From Planctomycetota bacterium (GTDB taxonomy: Bacteria; Planctomycetota; Planctomycetia; Pirellulales; Pirellulaceae): 32,871 nt of DNA. The notes beneath the pieces are model-generated. The model did not search any database. It saw nothing but the letters and a program-made list of their open reading frames with translations, and was not told where the DNA came from. The DNA lies in contig JAJDEH010000390.1 in the NCBI GenBank assembly GCA_029259935.1, forward strand, positions 1 to 32,871, read 5' to 3'. Below, piece after piece: positions 1-7,929 of this stretch. How positions within the stretch are numbered: position 1 is the stretch's first letter; each line of letters begins with the position of its first letter. The translations under genes and the position numbers were made by a program.

Positions 1-51
1 AAAATCCCACGATGAGTGAACAAAAAGCTGAGCGTAGTTCACGCCGCGAAA

Positions 52-67
52 GCGAGCGGCCGCTCGC
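52..67. repeat. 16-bp perfect palindrome
   Basis: The sequence GCGAGCGGCCGCTCGC is a perfect 16-bp palindrome in a GC-rich stretch. It could fold as a short hairpin. No T-run follows it, so there is no support for a terminator. The first 217 bases otherwise hold only short frames without recognisable content. The window edge may cut a gene here. Confidence 0.4.
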
Positions 68-217
68 CGAACGCGCGCGACCCGGGCTGGCGAATTCAGC
101 CAGAAAAACATTCAGGGTTCGCTTGTTTTGGGGCTAGTGGGGCAAAATGGGATACCACTGGAGCACACACATGGACCAATCCCGTTCCTCCTAGACGTCC
201 ATAGAAAAGGAGCCTAA

Positions 218-757
218 ATGTTGAATCGAATTCTGCTAATCGTCATGTCTTGTGTTACTGTTGTACAAATAGGATGCAGTGAAGAGGGTGAAGTGGTCGA
301 GTTCAGCTTGAGTGTCCAACCAGTCATTCCCGATAAGATAACGGATCGTCATATGAAGGATACTCCATTTAAATTTGAATTGAAGGAATTGCAAGTTGAT
401 TCCAGCGGCAAATGGCACGTCGGTTTGTTTACTTTCACCAACCAAGGGCCTTTGTCTATTCTGCTCCCAGGATTTGCAGGAATGCCACCAATCGACGGAA
501 GATTTCAGCCGAACTTTGTTGGGTACGAGATAAAAAATGGAGAGGTTTGGGCGGAATTCGACGCTGGTTACGATGGGAGGCCAGAGTACTTTTCGTTGGA
601 GCAGAACGAGACGTGGGAAATGCTCATTCAACTTTCCCCTTTACATCAGCAGGTCACACCGATGACCGTGAGGGTAAGCCTTGTAGATGGGTCAACTAAC
701 TTGCGATATACTTCGGAGCCGTTTCTCGTCGACTCTGTCGCAGCGGTCGAGCCGTAG
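218..757 (+). CDS. Predicted lipoprotein, unknown function
   Basis: This encodes a 179-residue protein of no family I recognise. A hydrophobic signal (residues 2-18) ends in a lipobox, with Cys20 in VVQIGC as the likely lipidated residue, followed by an acidic Ser-Glu-Glu stretch. It is therefore probably an outer-surface or periplasmic lipoprotein. The rest is rich in beta-strand-like alternation, compatible with a single beta-sandwich domain, which is an inference. The ATG is preceded by AAGGAG (207-212), a good ribosome-binding site. The gene is visibly AT-richer than its neighbours. It is followed directly by a transposase relic, which fits a recently shuffled region. The function is unknown. 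Confidence 0.8.
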   Translation: MLNRILLIVMSCVTVVQIGCSEEGEVVEFSLSVQPVIPDKITDRHMKDTPFKFELKELQVDSSGKWHVGLFTFTNQGPLSILLPGFAGMPPIDGRFQPNFVGYEIKNGEVWAEFDAGYDGRPEYFSLEQNETWEMLIQLSPLHQQVTPMTVRVSLVDGSTNLRYTSEPFLVDSVAAVEP

Positions 758-767
758 ACCAAATGGC

Positions 768-902
768 CGCAATCGGCCGGATTTCATGACGGTTTGGTCC
801 GATGAAAAGGTGACCCGGGAGAGAGTCGGCAAGCCGGAAGCTCACGAGTTGGACATGCTACTGGCCGACAGGAAGGCTCTGGAGGAACAAACGTCGAAAA
901 GG
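768..902 (+). pseudogene. Relic fragment of a RAYT-type transposase gene
   Basis: Read in frame, this stretch encodes about 45 residues that match residues 78-134 of the intact transposase just downstream (nucleotides about 1211-1381). Shared blocks include RNRPD, VWSD/AWSD, KPEAHEL/KPQAHEL, the ML-AD pair and ALEE. About 13 codons, including the Trp-Trp-Asn-Leu-Phe-Pro segment, are deleted in frame. The catalytic HIH motif and the Tyr region are absent, and no start or ribosome-binding site belongs to it. It is a dead remnant of a second, related transposase copy and not an alternative start of the downstream gene. Confidence 0.8.
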
Positions 903-979
903 GCCACCCATATTTTGATTGCACTCCGGCGGGAACTCTGTTAGTATTTGGCGAAATCGATGAATAACAGGAGCGGCAG

Positions 980-2056
980 ATGGCTCGTATTCCGCGACAA
1001 GATTTGATTGACGAGACGGAAGTCGGCATGTACCACTGCGTGAATCGCTGTGTGCGGCGGGCGTTTCTTTGTGGGGAAGATCCGTTTTCCGGAAAGAACT
1101 TTGATCATCGTAAAGGCTGGATTCGTCAGCGGTTGGAGTTTCTCGCTGGGCAGTTTGGGATCGATGTTTGCGGCTTTGCGGTGATGAGTAACCATATCCA
1201 TGTCGTTTTGCGTAATCGGCCGGACGTCGTGGTTGCTTGGTCCGACAAAGAGGTGGCTCGGCGATGGTGGAATTTGTTTCCCAGTCGCCGGGAGGAGGAC
1301 GGCAGTCCGGCCAAACCTCAGGCTCATGAACTGGAGATGCTGACGGCCGATTCGCAGGCGCTGGAGGAACGGCGCAAGCGATTGTCGAGCCTGTCTTGGT
1401 TCATGCGGTGTTTGTGCGAAACGGTCGCTCGGCGGGCGAACAAGGAAGACGAGTGCACGGGGCGGTTTTGGGAAGGGCGTTACAAGTGCCAACATCTATT
1501 GGATGAAGCGGCGATTCTGGCTTGCAGTGTGTATGTCGATTTGAACCCGATTCGCGCGGGCGTGGCCAAAACTCCCGAGAGCAGCCGGTTTACGTCGGCT
1601 TATGATCGGATTCAGGCGCGGAAAGGTGGCGCGAAAGATCCCTCGCCCGCGGACAAGCGTATCGCGCCGAAGAGCCGCTCGTCGTCCGCGGATCAGGCGG
1701 ACGGTTGGCTGAGTCCGGTGGAACTTGGCCGGGGCAAGAAAGCGAAGAGTTCGGCCAGATCGCGCCGTGCTTCCAACAAAGGATTTCTGTCGGTCAAGCT
1801 GACCGAGTACTTGCGCCTGCTGGATTGGACGGGCCGGCAAGCTCGTAAAGACAAGCGAGGCCGCATCCCGCCGGACTTGGCTCCGATTTTGGAGCGGCTG
1901 CACGTGGCGAGCGACCACTGGGTGGAAACGGTGCTGCATTTTGGCCGCTGGTTTCGCCGCGCGGCAGGCCGAGCCGTTAGTTTGGCTGAGGAAGCCGAGC
2001 GTCACGACCGGCATTGGCTGCACGGGCTCAAGCCGAGCCGCAAAGCGTTCGCCTAG
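980..2056 (+). CDS. REP-associated tyrosine transposase (RAYT, Y1/IS200-like family)
   Basis: This encodes a 358-residue single-strand transposase of the HUH/Y1 class. Visible motifs are an N-terminal YHCVNR strand (18-23), the metal-binding HIH at 72-74 in MSNHIHVVL, a GRFWEGRYK motif (161-169) and YVDLNP (185-190). In the last, Tyr185 with Asn189 fits the nucleophile helix (Y-x3-N). Enzymes of this family cut and join palindromic REP DNA and are usually single-copy 'domesticated' genes. The basic C-terminal third (residues about 205-300) is longer than in E. coli RAYT and typical of planctomycete forms. The ATG follows AGGAG at 970-974. I see no inverted terminal repeats or target duplications. 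All expected catalytic residues are present, so it is probably intact. Confidence 0.9.
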   Translation: MARIPRQDLIDETEVGMYHCVNRCVRRAFLCGEDPFSGKNFDHRKGWIRQRLEFLAGQFGIDVCGFAVMSNHIHVVLRNRPDVVVAWSDKEVARRWWNLFPSRREEDGSPAKPQAHELEMLTADSQALEERRKRLSSLSWFMRCLCETVARRANKEDECTGRFWEGRYKCQHLLDEAAILACSVYVDLNPIRAGVAKTPESSRFTSAYDRIQARKGGAKDPSPADKRIAPKSRSSSADQADGWLSPVELGRGKKAKSSARSRRASNKGFLSVKLTEYLRLLDWTGRQARKDKRGRIPPDLAPILERLHVASDHWVETVLHFGRWFRRAAGRAVSLAEEAERHDRHWLHGLKPSRKAFA

Positions 2057-2500
2057 ATGAAGAGGTCCTTCTATTTTCCGGCTTGGGTGACTAGGCCACT
2101 TCAGCAGCGATCACGCCGCGGTTTCACCAACCTTCGCGCGCCCACATGCGCTGATTACTTGCCGAGCAGATCTTTCGGAAACACTCTCTTGAATTTTTGA
2201 AAATGCGGTCCGGTTGCCTAAACCGCGTTGGTCAGGATTACGCCCCAGCCGGCGCTGGGGGCTCGCCGGCAATTTGCCTTCGCTTTTCGACATTCCGTGT
2301 TCGATATTCGATATTCCGGCGCGCGCATTCGACCCCCTCTAGCTCCCCCTTGGCAAGGGGGAGAACCAGATTCCTTTTCAAGACCGGCGAGCCCTTGACG
2401 TTAGTCGAGGGGTAGCGATGCAGCGGTTGGCGGTCGCCTATTTGAATAGGCTGGTGCCGCGTTAGTCAGGATTACCCCCCAGCTAACACTGGGGGCTCGC
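2057..2500. other. Gene-free stretch filled with interspersed repeat modules
   Basis: No convincing gene lies in this 444-base gap. It contains two copies of a CCCCAG/CTGGGG hairpin module, a TTCGATATTCGATATTC module and a CTCCCCCTTGG/CCAAGGGGGAG hairpin. Each is listed separately, and related copies occur near the end of the window. Short frames crossing the gap have no family features. Confidence 0.7.
2231..2368. repeat. Composite interspersed repeat, copy A
   Basis: Three modules follow one another. The first is GTCAGGATTAC with a CCCCAGC..GCTGGGG hairpin and GGCTCGCC (2231-2267). The second is a CATTCCGTG with TTCGATATTCGATATTC block (2284-2316). The third is a CCCTCTAGCTCCC block folding as a CTCCCCCTT-GGC-AAGGGGGAG hairpin (2343-2363) followed by AACC. 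The same order is found at 32511-32657. Confidence 0.75.
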
Positions 2501-2501
2501 C
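2465..2501. repeat. CCCCCAG/CTGGGGG hairpin module, second copy
   Basis: This copy carries the same GTCAGGATTAC lead as at 2231, then CCCCCAG-CTAACA-CTGGGGG, then GCTCGCC. It ends exactly at the stop codon of the minus-strand gene that follows. The hairpin could therefore serve as, or have displaced, that gene's 3' end structure. Confidence 0.75.
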
Positions 2502-3400
2502 TAGGGCTTGAGGCGAATCGACGCCACGAAATCTCTTACTTGTTGTTCGCTCAAGCGAATCTTGCCGTCGTCTGTTGATCCGTTGGGAAGTTCGGTGACG
2601 ATCATCAGCAACACGGGTGCTTTGTCGCGCGCCAGCAGCGCTGTATAACGTCGCAGTTTCACGCCCGATTCTTCCTCGCGACCCGACTCGACCGTGAACG
2701 GTACCTTGTCATGATGGACTTTGAATTCCACCTCCTGGGTTTCTTCCACTTCCAACCACCTATTGTAATGGAGGGTTGCTTCGGCTCGTATTACCAGTGA
2801 CGATCGGTTGAGCTGCGTCGCGGGTGGGAACTGCATTAGTAGAATCGTCGTGGCGGCTTGGTCTGGATCTTTCCTGTCGGCGTAGACGACGCCGCGCAGT
2901 CCGAACATCATCGTCACGCCGCGAACGGGCTCGATTCGTGGCGGCAAGTTCCATTCGTTGATCGAAGCCGCGATGGGAACAACTTCCTCGGGCGTATCGA
3001 CTTCCGTCGTGCTAAGACCCGCGAGCAACAACACCATGAGCGGAATCGCGACGCAACACCCGATCATGCCAAACAACAATCCGCTGACGATTCCCAGCAG
3101 TGCGGGCCAACGTCCCTTGAGTGCGTGATTCGCGCGGCGAATGTCGCGCAAGGCCAGTAGCCCCAACACAACAGCGGGAATTCCGCTGAAGAAAGCACCA
3201 ATGATCGAAAGCAGGCCCAGCAGCAAACTCCAAACAGCCTTGCGGCTAACACGACGAACGGACAAAGGCTCAAAGTCGGCAGGGAATTGCGTGCGGCAGC
3301 GCGAACACATTAGCAATTCGTCCGCGCGCAACCGTTCCATCACCAGTGCCGCTTGGCAGTGGGGGCAGGTCTTTTCGGCGTGATCGATTATCGAAGACAT
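2501..3400 (-). CDS. Zinc-ribbon membrane protein with DUF4190-like helical pair
   Basis: The product is a protein of about 299 residues. The N-terminus holds two Cys pairs (CPHC and, 19 residues on, CSRC), a zinc ribbon. Two long hydrophobic segments follow (about residues 58-88 and 102-131 from the chosen start) with the AVLGLLALRDIRR pattern and GIVSGLLFG typical of DUF4190-type membrane proteins. The last 150 residues form a soluble, probably extracytoplasmic domain without a recognised family. An ATG 7 codons upstream (3421) is also possible. Neither start has a clear Shine-Dalgarno sequence, and the shorter one puts the zinc ribbon near the N-terminus, as is usual. The biochemical role is unknown. 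Confidence 0.8.
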   Translation of the reverse strand: MSSIIDHAEKTCPHCQAALVMERLRADELLMCSRCRTQFPADFEPLSVRRVSRKAVWSLLLGLLSIIGAFFSGIPAVVLGLLALRDIRRANHALKGRWPALLGIVSGLLFGMIGCCVAIPLMVLLLAGLSTTEVDTPEEVVPIAASINEWNLPPRIEPVRGVTMMFGLRGVVYADRKDPDQAATTILLMQFPPATQLNRSSLVIRAEATLHYNRWLEVEETQEVEFKVHHDKVPFTVESGREEESGVKLRRYTALLARDKAPVLLMIVTELPNGSTDDGKIRLSEQQVRDFVASIRLKP

Positions 3401-3454
3401 TAGTGTCTTACTTTGTAACATCTGCGCGCCCGACGCGCGTGTTGGATAAATTCA

Positions 3455-3595
3455 AAATCCGAATGTCGAAATTCGAAACAAATGCAAAATTCAAATGCAC
3501 AAATGACAAAAAACTAGCAGGTTGCATTCCGCGTTTTGTTTTGAGCATTTGGTATTCAGGATTTGAATTTGTTTCGGATTTCGATATTCGGATTT
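3455..3595. repeat. Large imperfect palindromic (MITE-like) repeat
   Basis: The left arm at 3455-3496 is AT-rich with AATCCGAATGTCGAAATTCG and ACAAATGCAAAATTCAAAT. It is close to the reverse complement of the right arm at 3561-3595, which contains ATTTGAATTTGTTTCGGATT and TCGATATTCGGATTT. About 64 bases lie between the arms. The two arms together could form a stem of some 35-40 pairs with a few mismatches. It sits between two minus-strand genes and is much AT-richer than they are. No open frame within it looks coding. Confidence 0.8.
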
Positions 3596-3638
3596 CGGAT
3601 TTGGTTGCGGCTATGTCGTCTTAGGTAGTAGGCGTACG

Positions 3639-3701
3639 GTTCATCACGGTGCTAACACAGTTCATCTTGGCACTAACACAATTCACCTTGGCACCAACAC
3701 A
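3639..3701. repeat. Three tandem 21-bp repeats across the kinase stop codon
   Basis: The units 3639-3659, 3660-3680 and 3681-3701 share the pattern (G/A)TTCA(T/C)C..GG(T/C)(G/A)C(T/C)AACACA. On the minus strand each unit reads Val-Leu-Val/Ala-Pro followed by a TGA in the frame of the kinase gene. The real stop is therefore backed up by two further in-frame stops 21 and 42 bases downstream. Confidence 0.8.
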
Positions 3702-6439
3702 GTGCCGGAAAGCCAATCTTGCAGGCTGCGGGTTGGAAGAATCATGGCCACGAGCGCCCCGGCGGCGTGAATCGTCATCCCCACCAATCCACCGCAGGAC
3801 ATGAGGATGAGCAGCACGGGGAAGGGGCTGCCCTCCTTCACGGCCAGGGCATCGGGATCCTTGACCATCGCCATGGAAAGGCAAGCCAGCATGGCGCACG
3901 AGGCCATCAACGGAGCCCAGGCAACGAAGTTTCTCCAAGCGCAGCGAAGACGACTTGCACGCCGCTGATTCAGGCACCGCACTTGAATTCCGGTGAAGCG
4001 GAACACGGGACCGCCTTGGAACCAGAAGCCCATCGCCGCCGGCACCAGCAACGAACCGGCGGCCACGACCGCGAGCTGCCATCCGACATCGATACCCGGA
4101 ACGAGCAGAATTACTAACGCCATCAGTAGCGACATGAAGTAAAAGATGGATTGCTCTAGACTGAATGAAACCGCCAACGATCCCAAGCGGTCGTCCCAAC
4201 GGAGCGTGGTGGGGCGATGGGCAATGTCACGCAAATGTTGCTCGGCGCGGAGGAGTGTTTCTTTGTTGGCTGGCGATGGGCGAAGTTCCTCCAAAAAATC
4301 CTGTGCATGTCCCGGCACGACGCATTGGTCGCAACAAGTCTCGGCCGCCGCGCGGAACAGGCCCACGGCCCGTTTGGCCTGGCTGGCGTCATCGGCGGCG
4401 CGCACGGCCGGCGGATCCTTCTTTGGTTCGAACGGCAGATCGAGCAGTTTCAAGCGAACTTCGCGATCTATCCAAACTTGGCCGAGCGTTAGCTGTTTCG
4501 GCAGCGTGGCGTCCGCCAGCGCGGCGTTCAACTCTTCACACAAACTCAGCAAGACCTGCCGAGCTTGATCCCAATTCCAGTCGGCCGAATTCGCGGCGAC
4601 GCTGGCCAGTGGCGCGCCTCGGATGGCTTCCATTGCGTCCCAGCGGTTTCCATCGGCCTCCCCGTTCTGTAGCCAGTGAGCGCGCGTCGGGCGTGAAATA
4701 GAAAGTCGCTGGGCGGAAAAGTTTTCGACCGTGGTTCGCTGAAGGTAGATCCAAACCGACCTGCCCAGTGCTTCGTCGCGGGCCGTGAAGACGGTTACGG
4801 CCTCGCCTCGGCCAAGCGTTCCCGTTACTTCAAAGGGTCCATACGACATCGACGCGCCCTGTTGGGCCACGGGGACCAAAACAGGAATTCGGTTCGGGCG
4901 GCGTGCTTCGCGCGACACGTGTAGCCGCACGACGCGCGTTCCACTGGCCAGTTCGTGGAGGCCGCGGAAACCGTTGCCGCGCCGCATGGTCGCCAAGCAC
5001 GCCAGGGAAAGCAGCCATCCAATCACGACGTAAATTTGAGCTCCAAAGATGGCCCCGATCCGTTCCCAGGAGGACACCATCTCGACGCCGGTTGGAAGTT
5101 CGAACGGCGAAAAGGCTGGCAACCAGTAGATGCAAATGGTCCAGAGCCCCGGAATGAACAGAGCCCGCAGGCAGGCTCGTGCGTACCCGGGCGGAGTTCC
5201 TTGCGGGCCCACGACATTCAGCCCCAGAAGCGTTTTGCCCAATCCCCGGCCGAAACGCCCTTCGGCAAGAACGTAGTAGCCCAGGATTATCGTGAATGCG
5301 GCAACTGGCGTGATGAATCGAAACCAAGGATCGTTTATGAATTCTAGACCGCCGGTCGATGACATCAACACGAACACCGCCAGGGCCGAAACCACCGAAA
5401 CGACGATTCCGAGCGCCGTTTGGTCAACAAAAAATGCCGCCAAGCGCCGTCCGACGTCCGCCATCGACGAACCGTGGCTGGCGAACGGCAGCAGTGCGTC
5501 CTTCATTTGGGTGACCGTCTGCTGACGTCGCTGCGGATCTTTCTGCAGCGATTTGGCGATCACCTGATCTAGCTCGCGGGGAATTTTGGGATTGGCCGCG
5601 CGGACGCTGGGCGCTGTTTCCGATGCAATTTGGGCGATGATGCCGGCTGCGTCACCCTGGAAGGGAGCCTGGCCGGTAAGCAAATAGTACAGCGTGGCAC
5701 CCAGGGCATAGATGTCGGTGCGAGCGTCGATATGTCCGGCCTTGACCTGTTCGGGCGCGGCGAACATCGGCGTCCCCATGAAGGCACCCGTGCGCGTCAG
5801 CGCGGCGTCGCTGACCAGCGACTTGGACAATCCATAGTCGCCGACTTTTACGCGTCCGTCACGATCGACGAAACAGTTCGAAGGCTTTACGTCCCGATGG
5901 ATGACACCGGCCGCGTGCGCGGATTCCAGCCCGTCGATCACGTCCAGGATGTAGTCCACAGCCGTGCTGATGGGCAGCGCCCCTTCGCGGTCGACGACGT
6001 CTTTCACCGTACCGCCAGGCATCAACTCCATGGCGATGTAGAACTGCCCTTCGTACTCGCCCGCTTCGTAAACGAACGTGGACCTGGGGTGCGAGAGAGC
6101 GGCCGCAAGTTGCCCTTCGCGGAGAAACCGTTCAACGGCCTCGTCGCTGTGCGAGACGGTCTTGGGCAGCAGCTTGAGTGCGACATGGCGACCGGTGTCG
6201 GCCTGCCGCGCCTCGTAGACCACGCCCATTCCGCCGCGGCCCAGTTCTTGGAGCAGACTGTAAGGACCAACGCAATCGGGCGCGGCATGCTGGCCAAGAC
6301 CGGCGAACGGCGTCATCGGCGCGGTCACCGTTTCCTCCAGGCCGGTCGGTGCGAGCGGCTGCCCACAGAAGCCGCAAAATCGGGGGCGATCGCCCGAATA
6401 CTCAATTGCTCGGTTGCAACTCGTGCAGCGGGCCTCCAT
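3683..6439 (-). CDS. Membrane Ser/Thr protein kinase with two RDD domains and an internal pseudokinase
   Basis: The product is about 918 residues. It opens with a zinc ribbon (Cys5, 8, 22, 25). A complete kinase domain spans about 60-320: Gly loop LGRGGMGVV (66-73), Lys89, Glu108, HRDVKPSN (181-188), DYG in place of DFG (201-203), and APE (228-230). An RDD membrane domain (about 328-505) follows. A second kinase-like domain (about 533-735) keeps a Gly-rich loop (TLGRGEAVTVF), but the VAIK Lys is Tyr565, HRD reads Pro-Lys-Gln (647-649) and DFG reads DLP (667-669), so it should be inactive. A second RDD-like membrane region (about 750-915) ends the protein. It probably phosphorylates partners from the membrane; targets are unknown. 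ATG 6439 with AGAGAG upstream was preferred over GTG 6448. Confidence 0.92.
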   Translation of the reverse strand: MEARCTSCNRAIEYSGDRPRFCGFCGQPLAPTGLEETVTAPMTPFAGLGQHAAPDCVGPYSLLQELGRGGMGVVYEARQADTGRHVALKLLPKTVSHSDEAVERFLREGQLAAALSHPRSTFVYEAGEYEGQFYIAMELMPGGTVKDVVDREGALPISTAVDYILDVIDGLESAHAAGVIHRDVKPSNCFVDRDGRVKVGDYGLSKSLVSDAALTRTGAFMGTPMFAAPEQVKAGHIDARTDIYALGATLYYLLTGQAPFQGDAAGIIAQIASETAPSVRAANPKIPRELDQVIAKSLQKDPQRRQQTVTQMKDALLPFASHGSSMADVGRRLAAFFVDQTALGIVVSVVSALAVFVLMSSTGGLEFINDPWFRFITPVAAFTIILGYYVLAEGRFGRGLGKTLLGLNVVGPQGTPPGYARACLRALFIPGLWTICIYWLPAFSPFELPTGVEMVSSWERIGAIFGAQIYVVIGWLLSLACLATMRRGNGFRGLHELASGTRVVRLHVSREARRPNRIPVLVPVAQQGASMSYGPFEVTGTLGRGEAVTVFTARDEALGRSVWIYLQRTTVENFSAQRLSISRPTRAHWLQNGEADGNRWDAMEAIRGAPLASVAANSADWNWDQARQVLLSLCEELNAALADATLPKQLTLGQVWIDREVRLKLLDLPFEPKKDPPAVRAADDASQAKRAVGLFRAAAETCCDQCVVPGHAQDFLEELRPSPANKETLLRAEQHLRDIAHRPTTLRWDDRLGSLAVSFSLEQSIFYFMSLLMALVILLVPGIDVGWQLAVVAAGSLLVPAAMGFWFQGGPVFRFTGIQVRCLNQRRASRLRCAWRNFVAWAPLMASCAMLACLSMAMVKDPDALAVKEGSPFPVLLILMSCGGLVGMTIHAAGALVAMILPTRSLQDWLSGTVLVPR

Positions 6440-6693
6440 CAGCGGCACTCTCTTACGCGACGAATTCTGGTGTCCATCAACAATCGTACTTCACGGACCC
6501 GGCGCGGCATAGAGTCGTGGATCGGAACAGGCTGCCGCATGGATGTTACAGAGTAAGACGATTACGGCATAAGTCTTCATGACGGCAATTGTTAAGCTGG
6601 CCATAAATTCTGGCCGCCTTGCAATTTCGTTGCGGGATCGGCAATCCCCTGTAGATTGGGAGTGCATGCTCGTTAGGTCGAGGTAGCAAGTTC

Positions 6694-7293
6694 ATGAAGA
6701 GCGGAGCCATGACGCCAACGGAGAATCCGTATCACTCACCGGCGACCGACCCCCGGCCTGAAGCGCAAGTTTTTCCTCCACGGATTATGGTGCGGGACGC
6801 GATTGATGTGATTGTGCAGCTATTCGCGGGGATTCCAGTGGTCGCTGCACTTGGCGGTGTGGGTCTTTTCGGTTACTTGCTGTCAGTGCATTGCGGTATC
6901 ACACTCTTTGGCGCTCTGGCCACGCCGATCTTAGTGACGGCGATCTTGATAGTGATGCCGATGTTGATCGTGACCGCGATCTTAATGGTGTTTGGAATCC
7001 GCAACTTGTCGATGGAGGAGTCTGGGATTCGATTGTGGCGAAAGCTGGGCGGGCCTCGCTTTGTGGAATGGCGCGAAGTCCGCGACATACGCCGGGTAAC
7101 TCGCATCGAAGTGTTTCGGGATTGGTCCATACGCAACTGCAACCGTTCCTGCTCGTTGCGCGATCATTTCCGCATCGAATGGACGGGCGGCTATTTTCTA
7201 TATCCGCCGCGTGACATTGATTCCTTTGTCAGAGCCTTTCAGACTCATTTGGATCCCTCGGTCGTCGTGCAGCCCGATCCCGTCGTTCTTTGA
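6694..7293 (+). CDS. Small membrane protein with N-terminal NPYHSP motif
   Basis: This 199-residue protein has the short motif NPYHSP near its N-terminus, which I associate with many planctomycete membrane proteins. Two hydrophobic segments (about 33-70 and 75-102) follow. The C-terminal 90 residues contain RFVEWREVRDIRRV and YFLYPPRDIDSFVRAF patterns, resembling the bacterial PH-like domain of membrane-anchored proteins. The function is unknown. ATG 6694 has GAGG ten bases upstream. The ATG at 6709 is also possible but has its purine run too close. It converges on the NPFQSP gene. Confidence 0.75.
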   Translation: MKSGAMTPTENPYHSPATDPRPEAQVFPPRIMVRDAIDVIVQLFAGIPVVAALGGVGLFGYLLSVHCGITLFGALATPILVTAILIVMPMLIVTAILMVFGIRNLSMEESGIRLWRKLGGPRFVEWREVRDIRRVTRIEVFRDWSIRNCNRSCSLRDHFRIEWTGGYFLYPPRDIDSFVRAFQTHLDPSVVVQPDPVVL

Positions 7294-7305
7294 GTTCCTC
7301 GCCGG

Positions 7306-7716
7306 TCAGTTTGCGGCCGCGGCTGCGCCACCAATCGCAATAACCATCATCAGGAGGAATGCGCATATATAAAGCACAATTAAGACCAGATAGATGATGC
7401 ACATAACTCCGACGATTTTAAAGGTTGTCGCGAGGTTCGAGGAAGCTCGGAATAGCTGACGCGGATCATTCGCCGGATATCCCGCCTTGAGAGACTCACC
7501 TGCGTTCTTCAGACAGATGCCAATCCAAATCGGAATCCAAGCAAACAGAAGACCAATAATGGTGAGCGCGTAGAGGATCCCAAAAATGAGGTTGAACCAC
7601 CCGATAAATATCATCCAACCAGCCGCATCGTGAAGCGGTTGCATCGGATTGGCCGGACCGCCGTAAATAGGTTGCTTGGATGGAACCGCGCCCGGAGATT
7701 GAAAGGGGTTCGACAT
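7306..7716 (-). CDS. Small DUF5362-like membrane protein with N-terminal NPFQSP motif
   Basis: This 136-residue protein starts MSNPFQSP, a variant of the motif seen in the convergent neighbour. Helical membrane segments lie at about 32-70 (WMIFIGWFNLIFGILYAL and onward, ending in WIPIWIGICL) and at 101-130. Between them is a polar loop with NAGESL and DPRQLFRASSNLATTFK. The layout fits DUF5362-type proteins, an assignment from memory. The C-terminus is a run of alanines. AGG precedes the ATG at a short distance. The role is unknown; paired with 6694-7293 it may act at the membrane. Confidence 0.75.
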   Translation of the reverse strand: MSNPFQSPGAVPSKQPIYGGPANPMQPLHDAAGWMIFIGWFNLIFGILYALTIIGLLFAWIPIWIGICLKNAGESLKAGYPANDPRQLFRASSNLATTFKIVGVMCIIYLVLIVLYICAFLLMMVIAIGGAAAAAN

Positions 7717-7929
7717 GGAAACCTCGTGAAAAGAGACTGCAAATAGAAGGCACCCGCCATGCTACTCAATCGGTGATCGTGTTTCAATCAACGGCGGAAA
7801 CAGTGTGCGCCCAAAGTTCAAGGGCCAGCGTAACTTACGGGATGCGGCGTGGCAGCAGCGACCGGCACGAGCCAGTGGCGCGGGGAAAGAGCCCATGCGT
7901 ACGCGGTGCGCGGCTCATTCCATGACCGA

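Noticed and set aside
16..204. Short frame at the window start
   Set aside because: It opens with GTG, has no ribosome-binding site and no family features, and may be part of a gene cut by the window edge.
5630..6556. Plus-strand 308-codon frame antisense to the kinase
   Set aside because: It is a mirror of the GC-rich kinase codons; the kinase on the other strand has unmistakable motifs.
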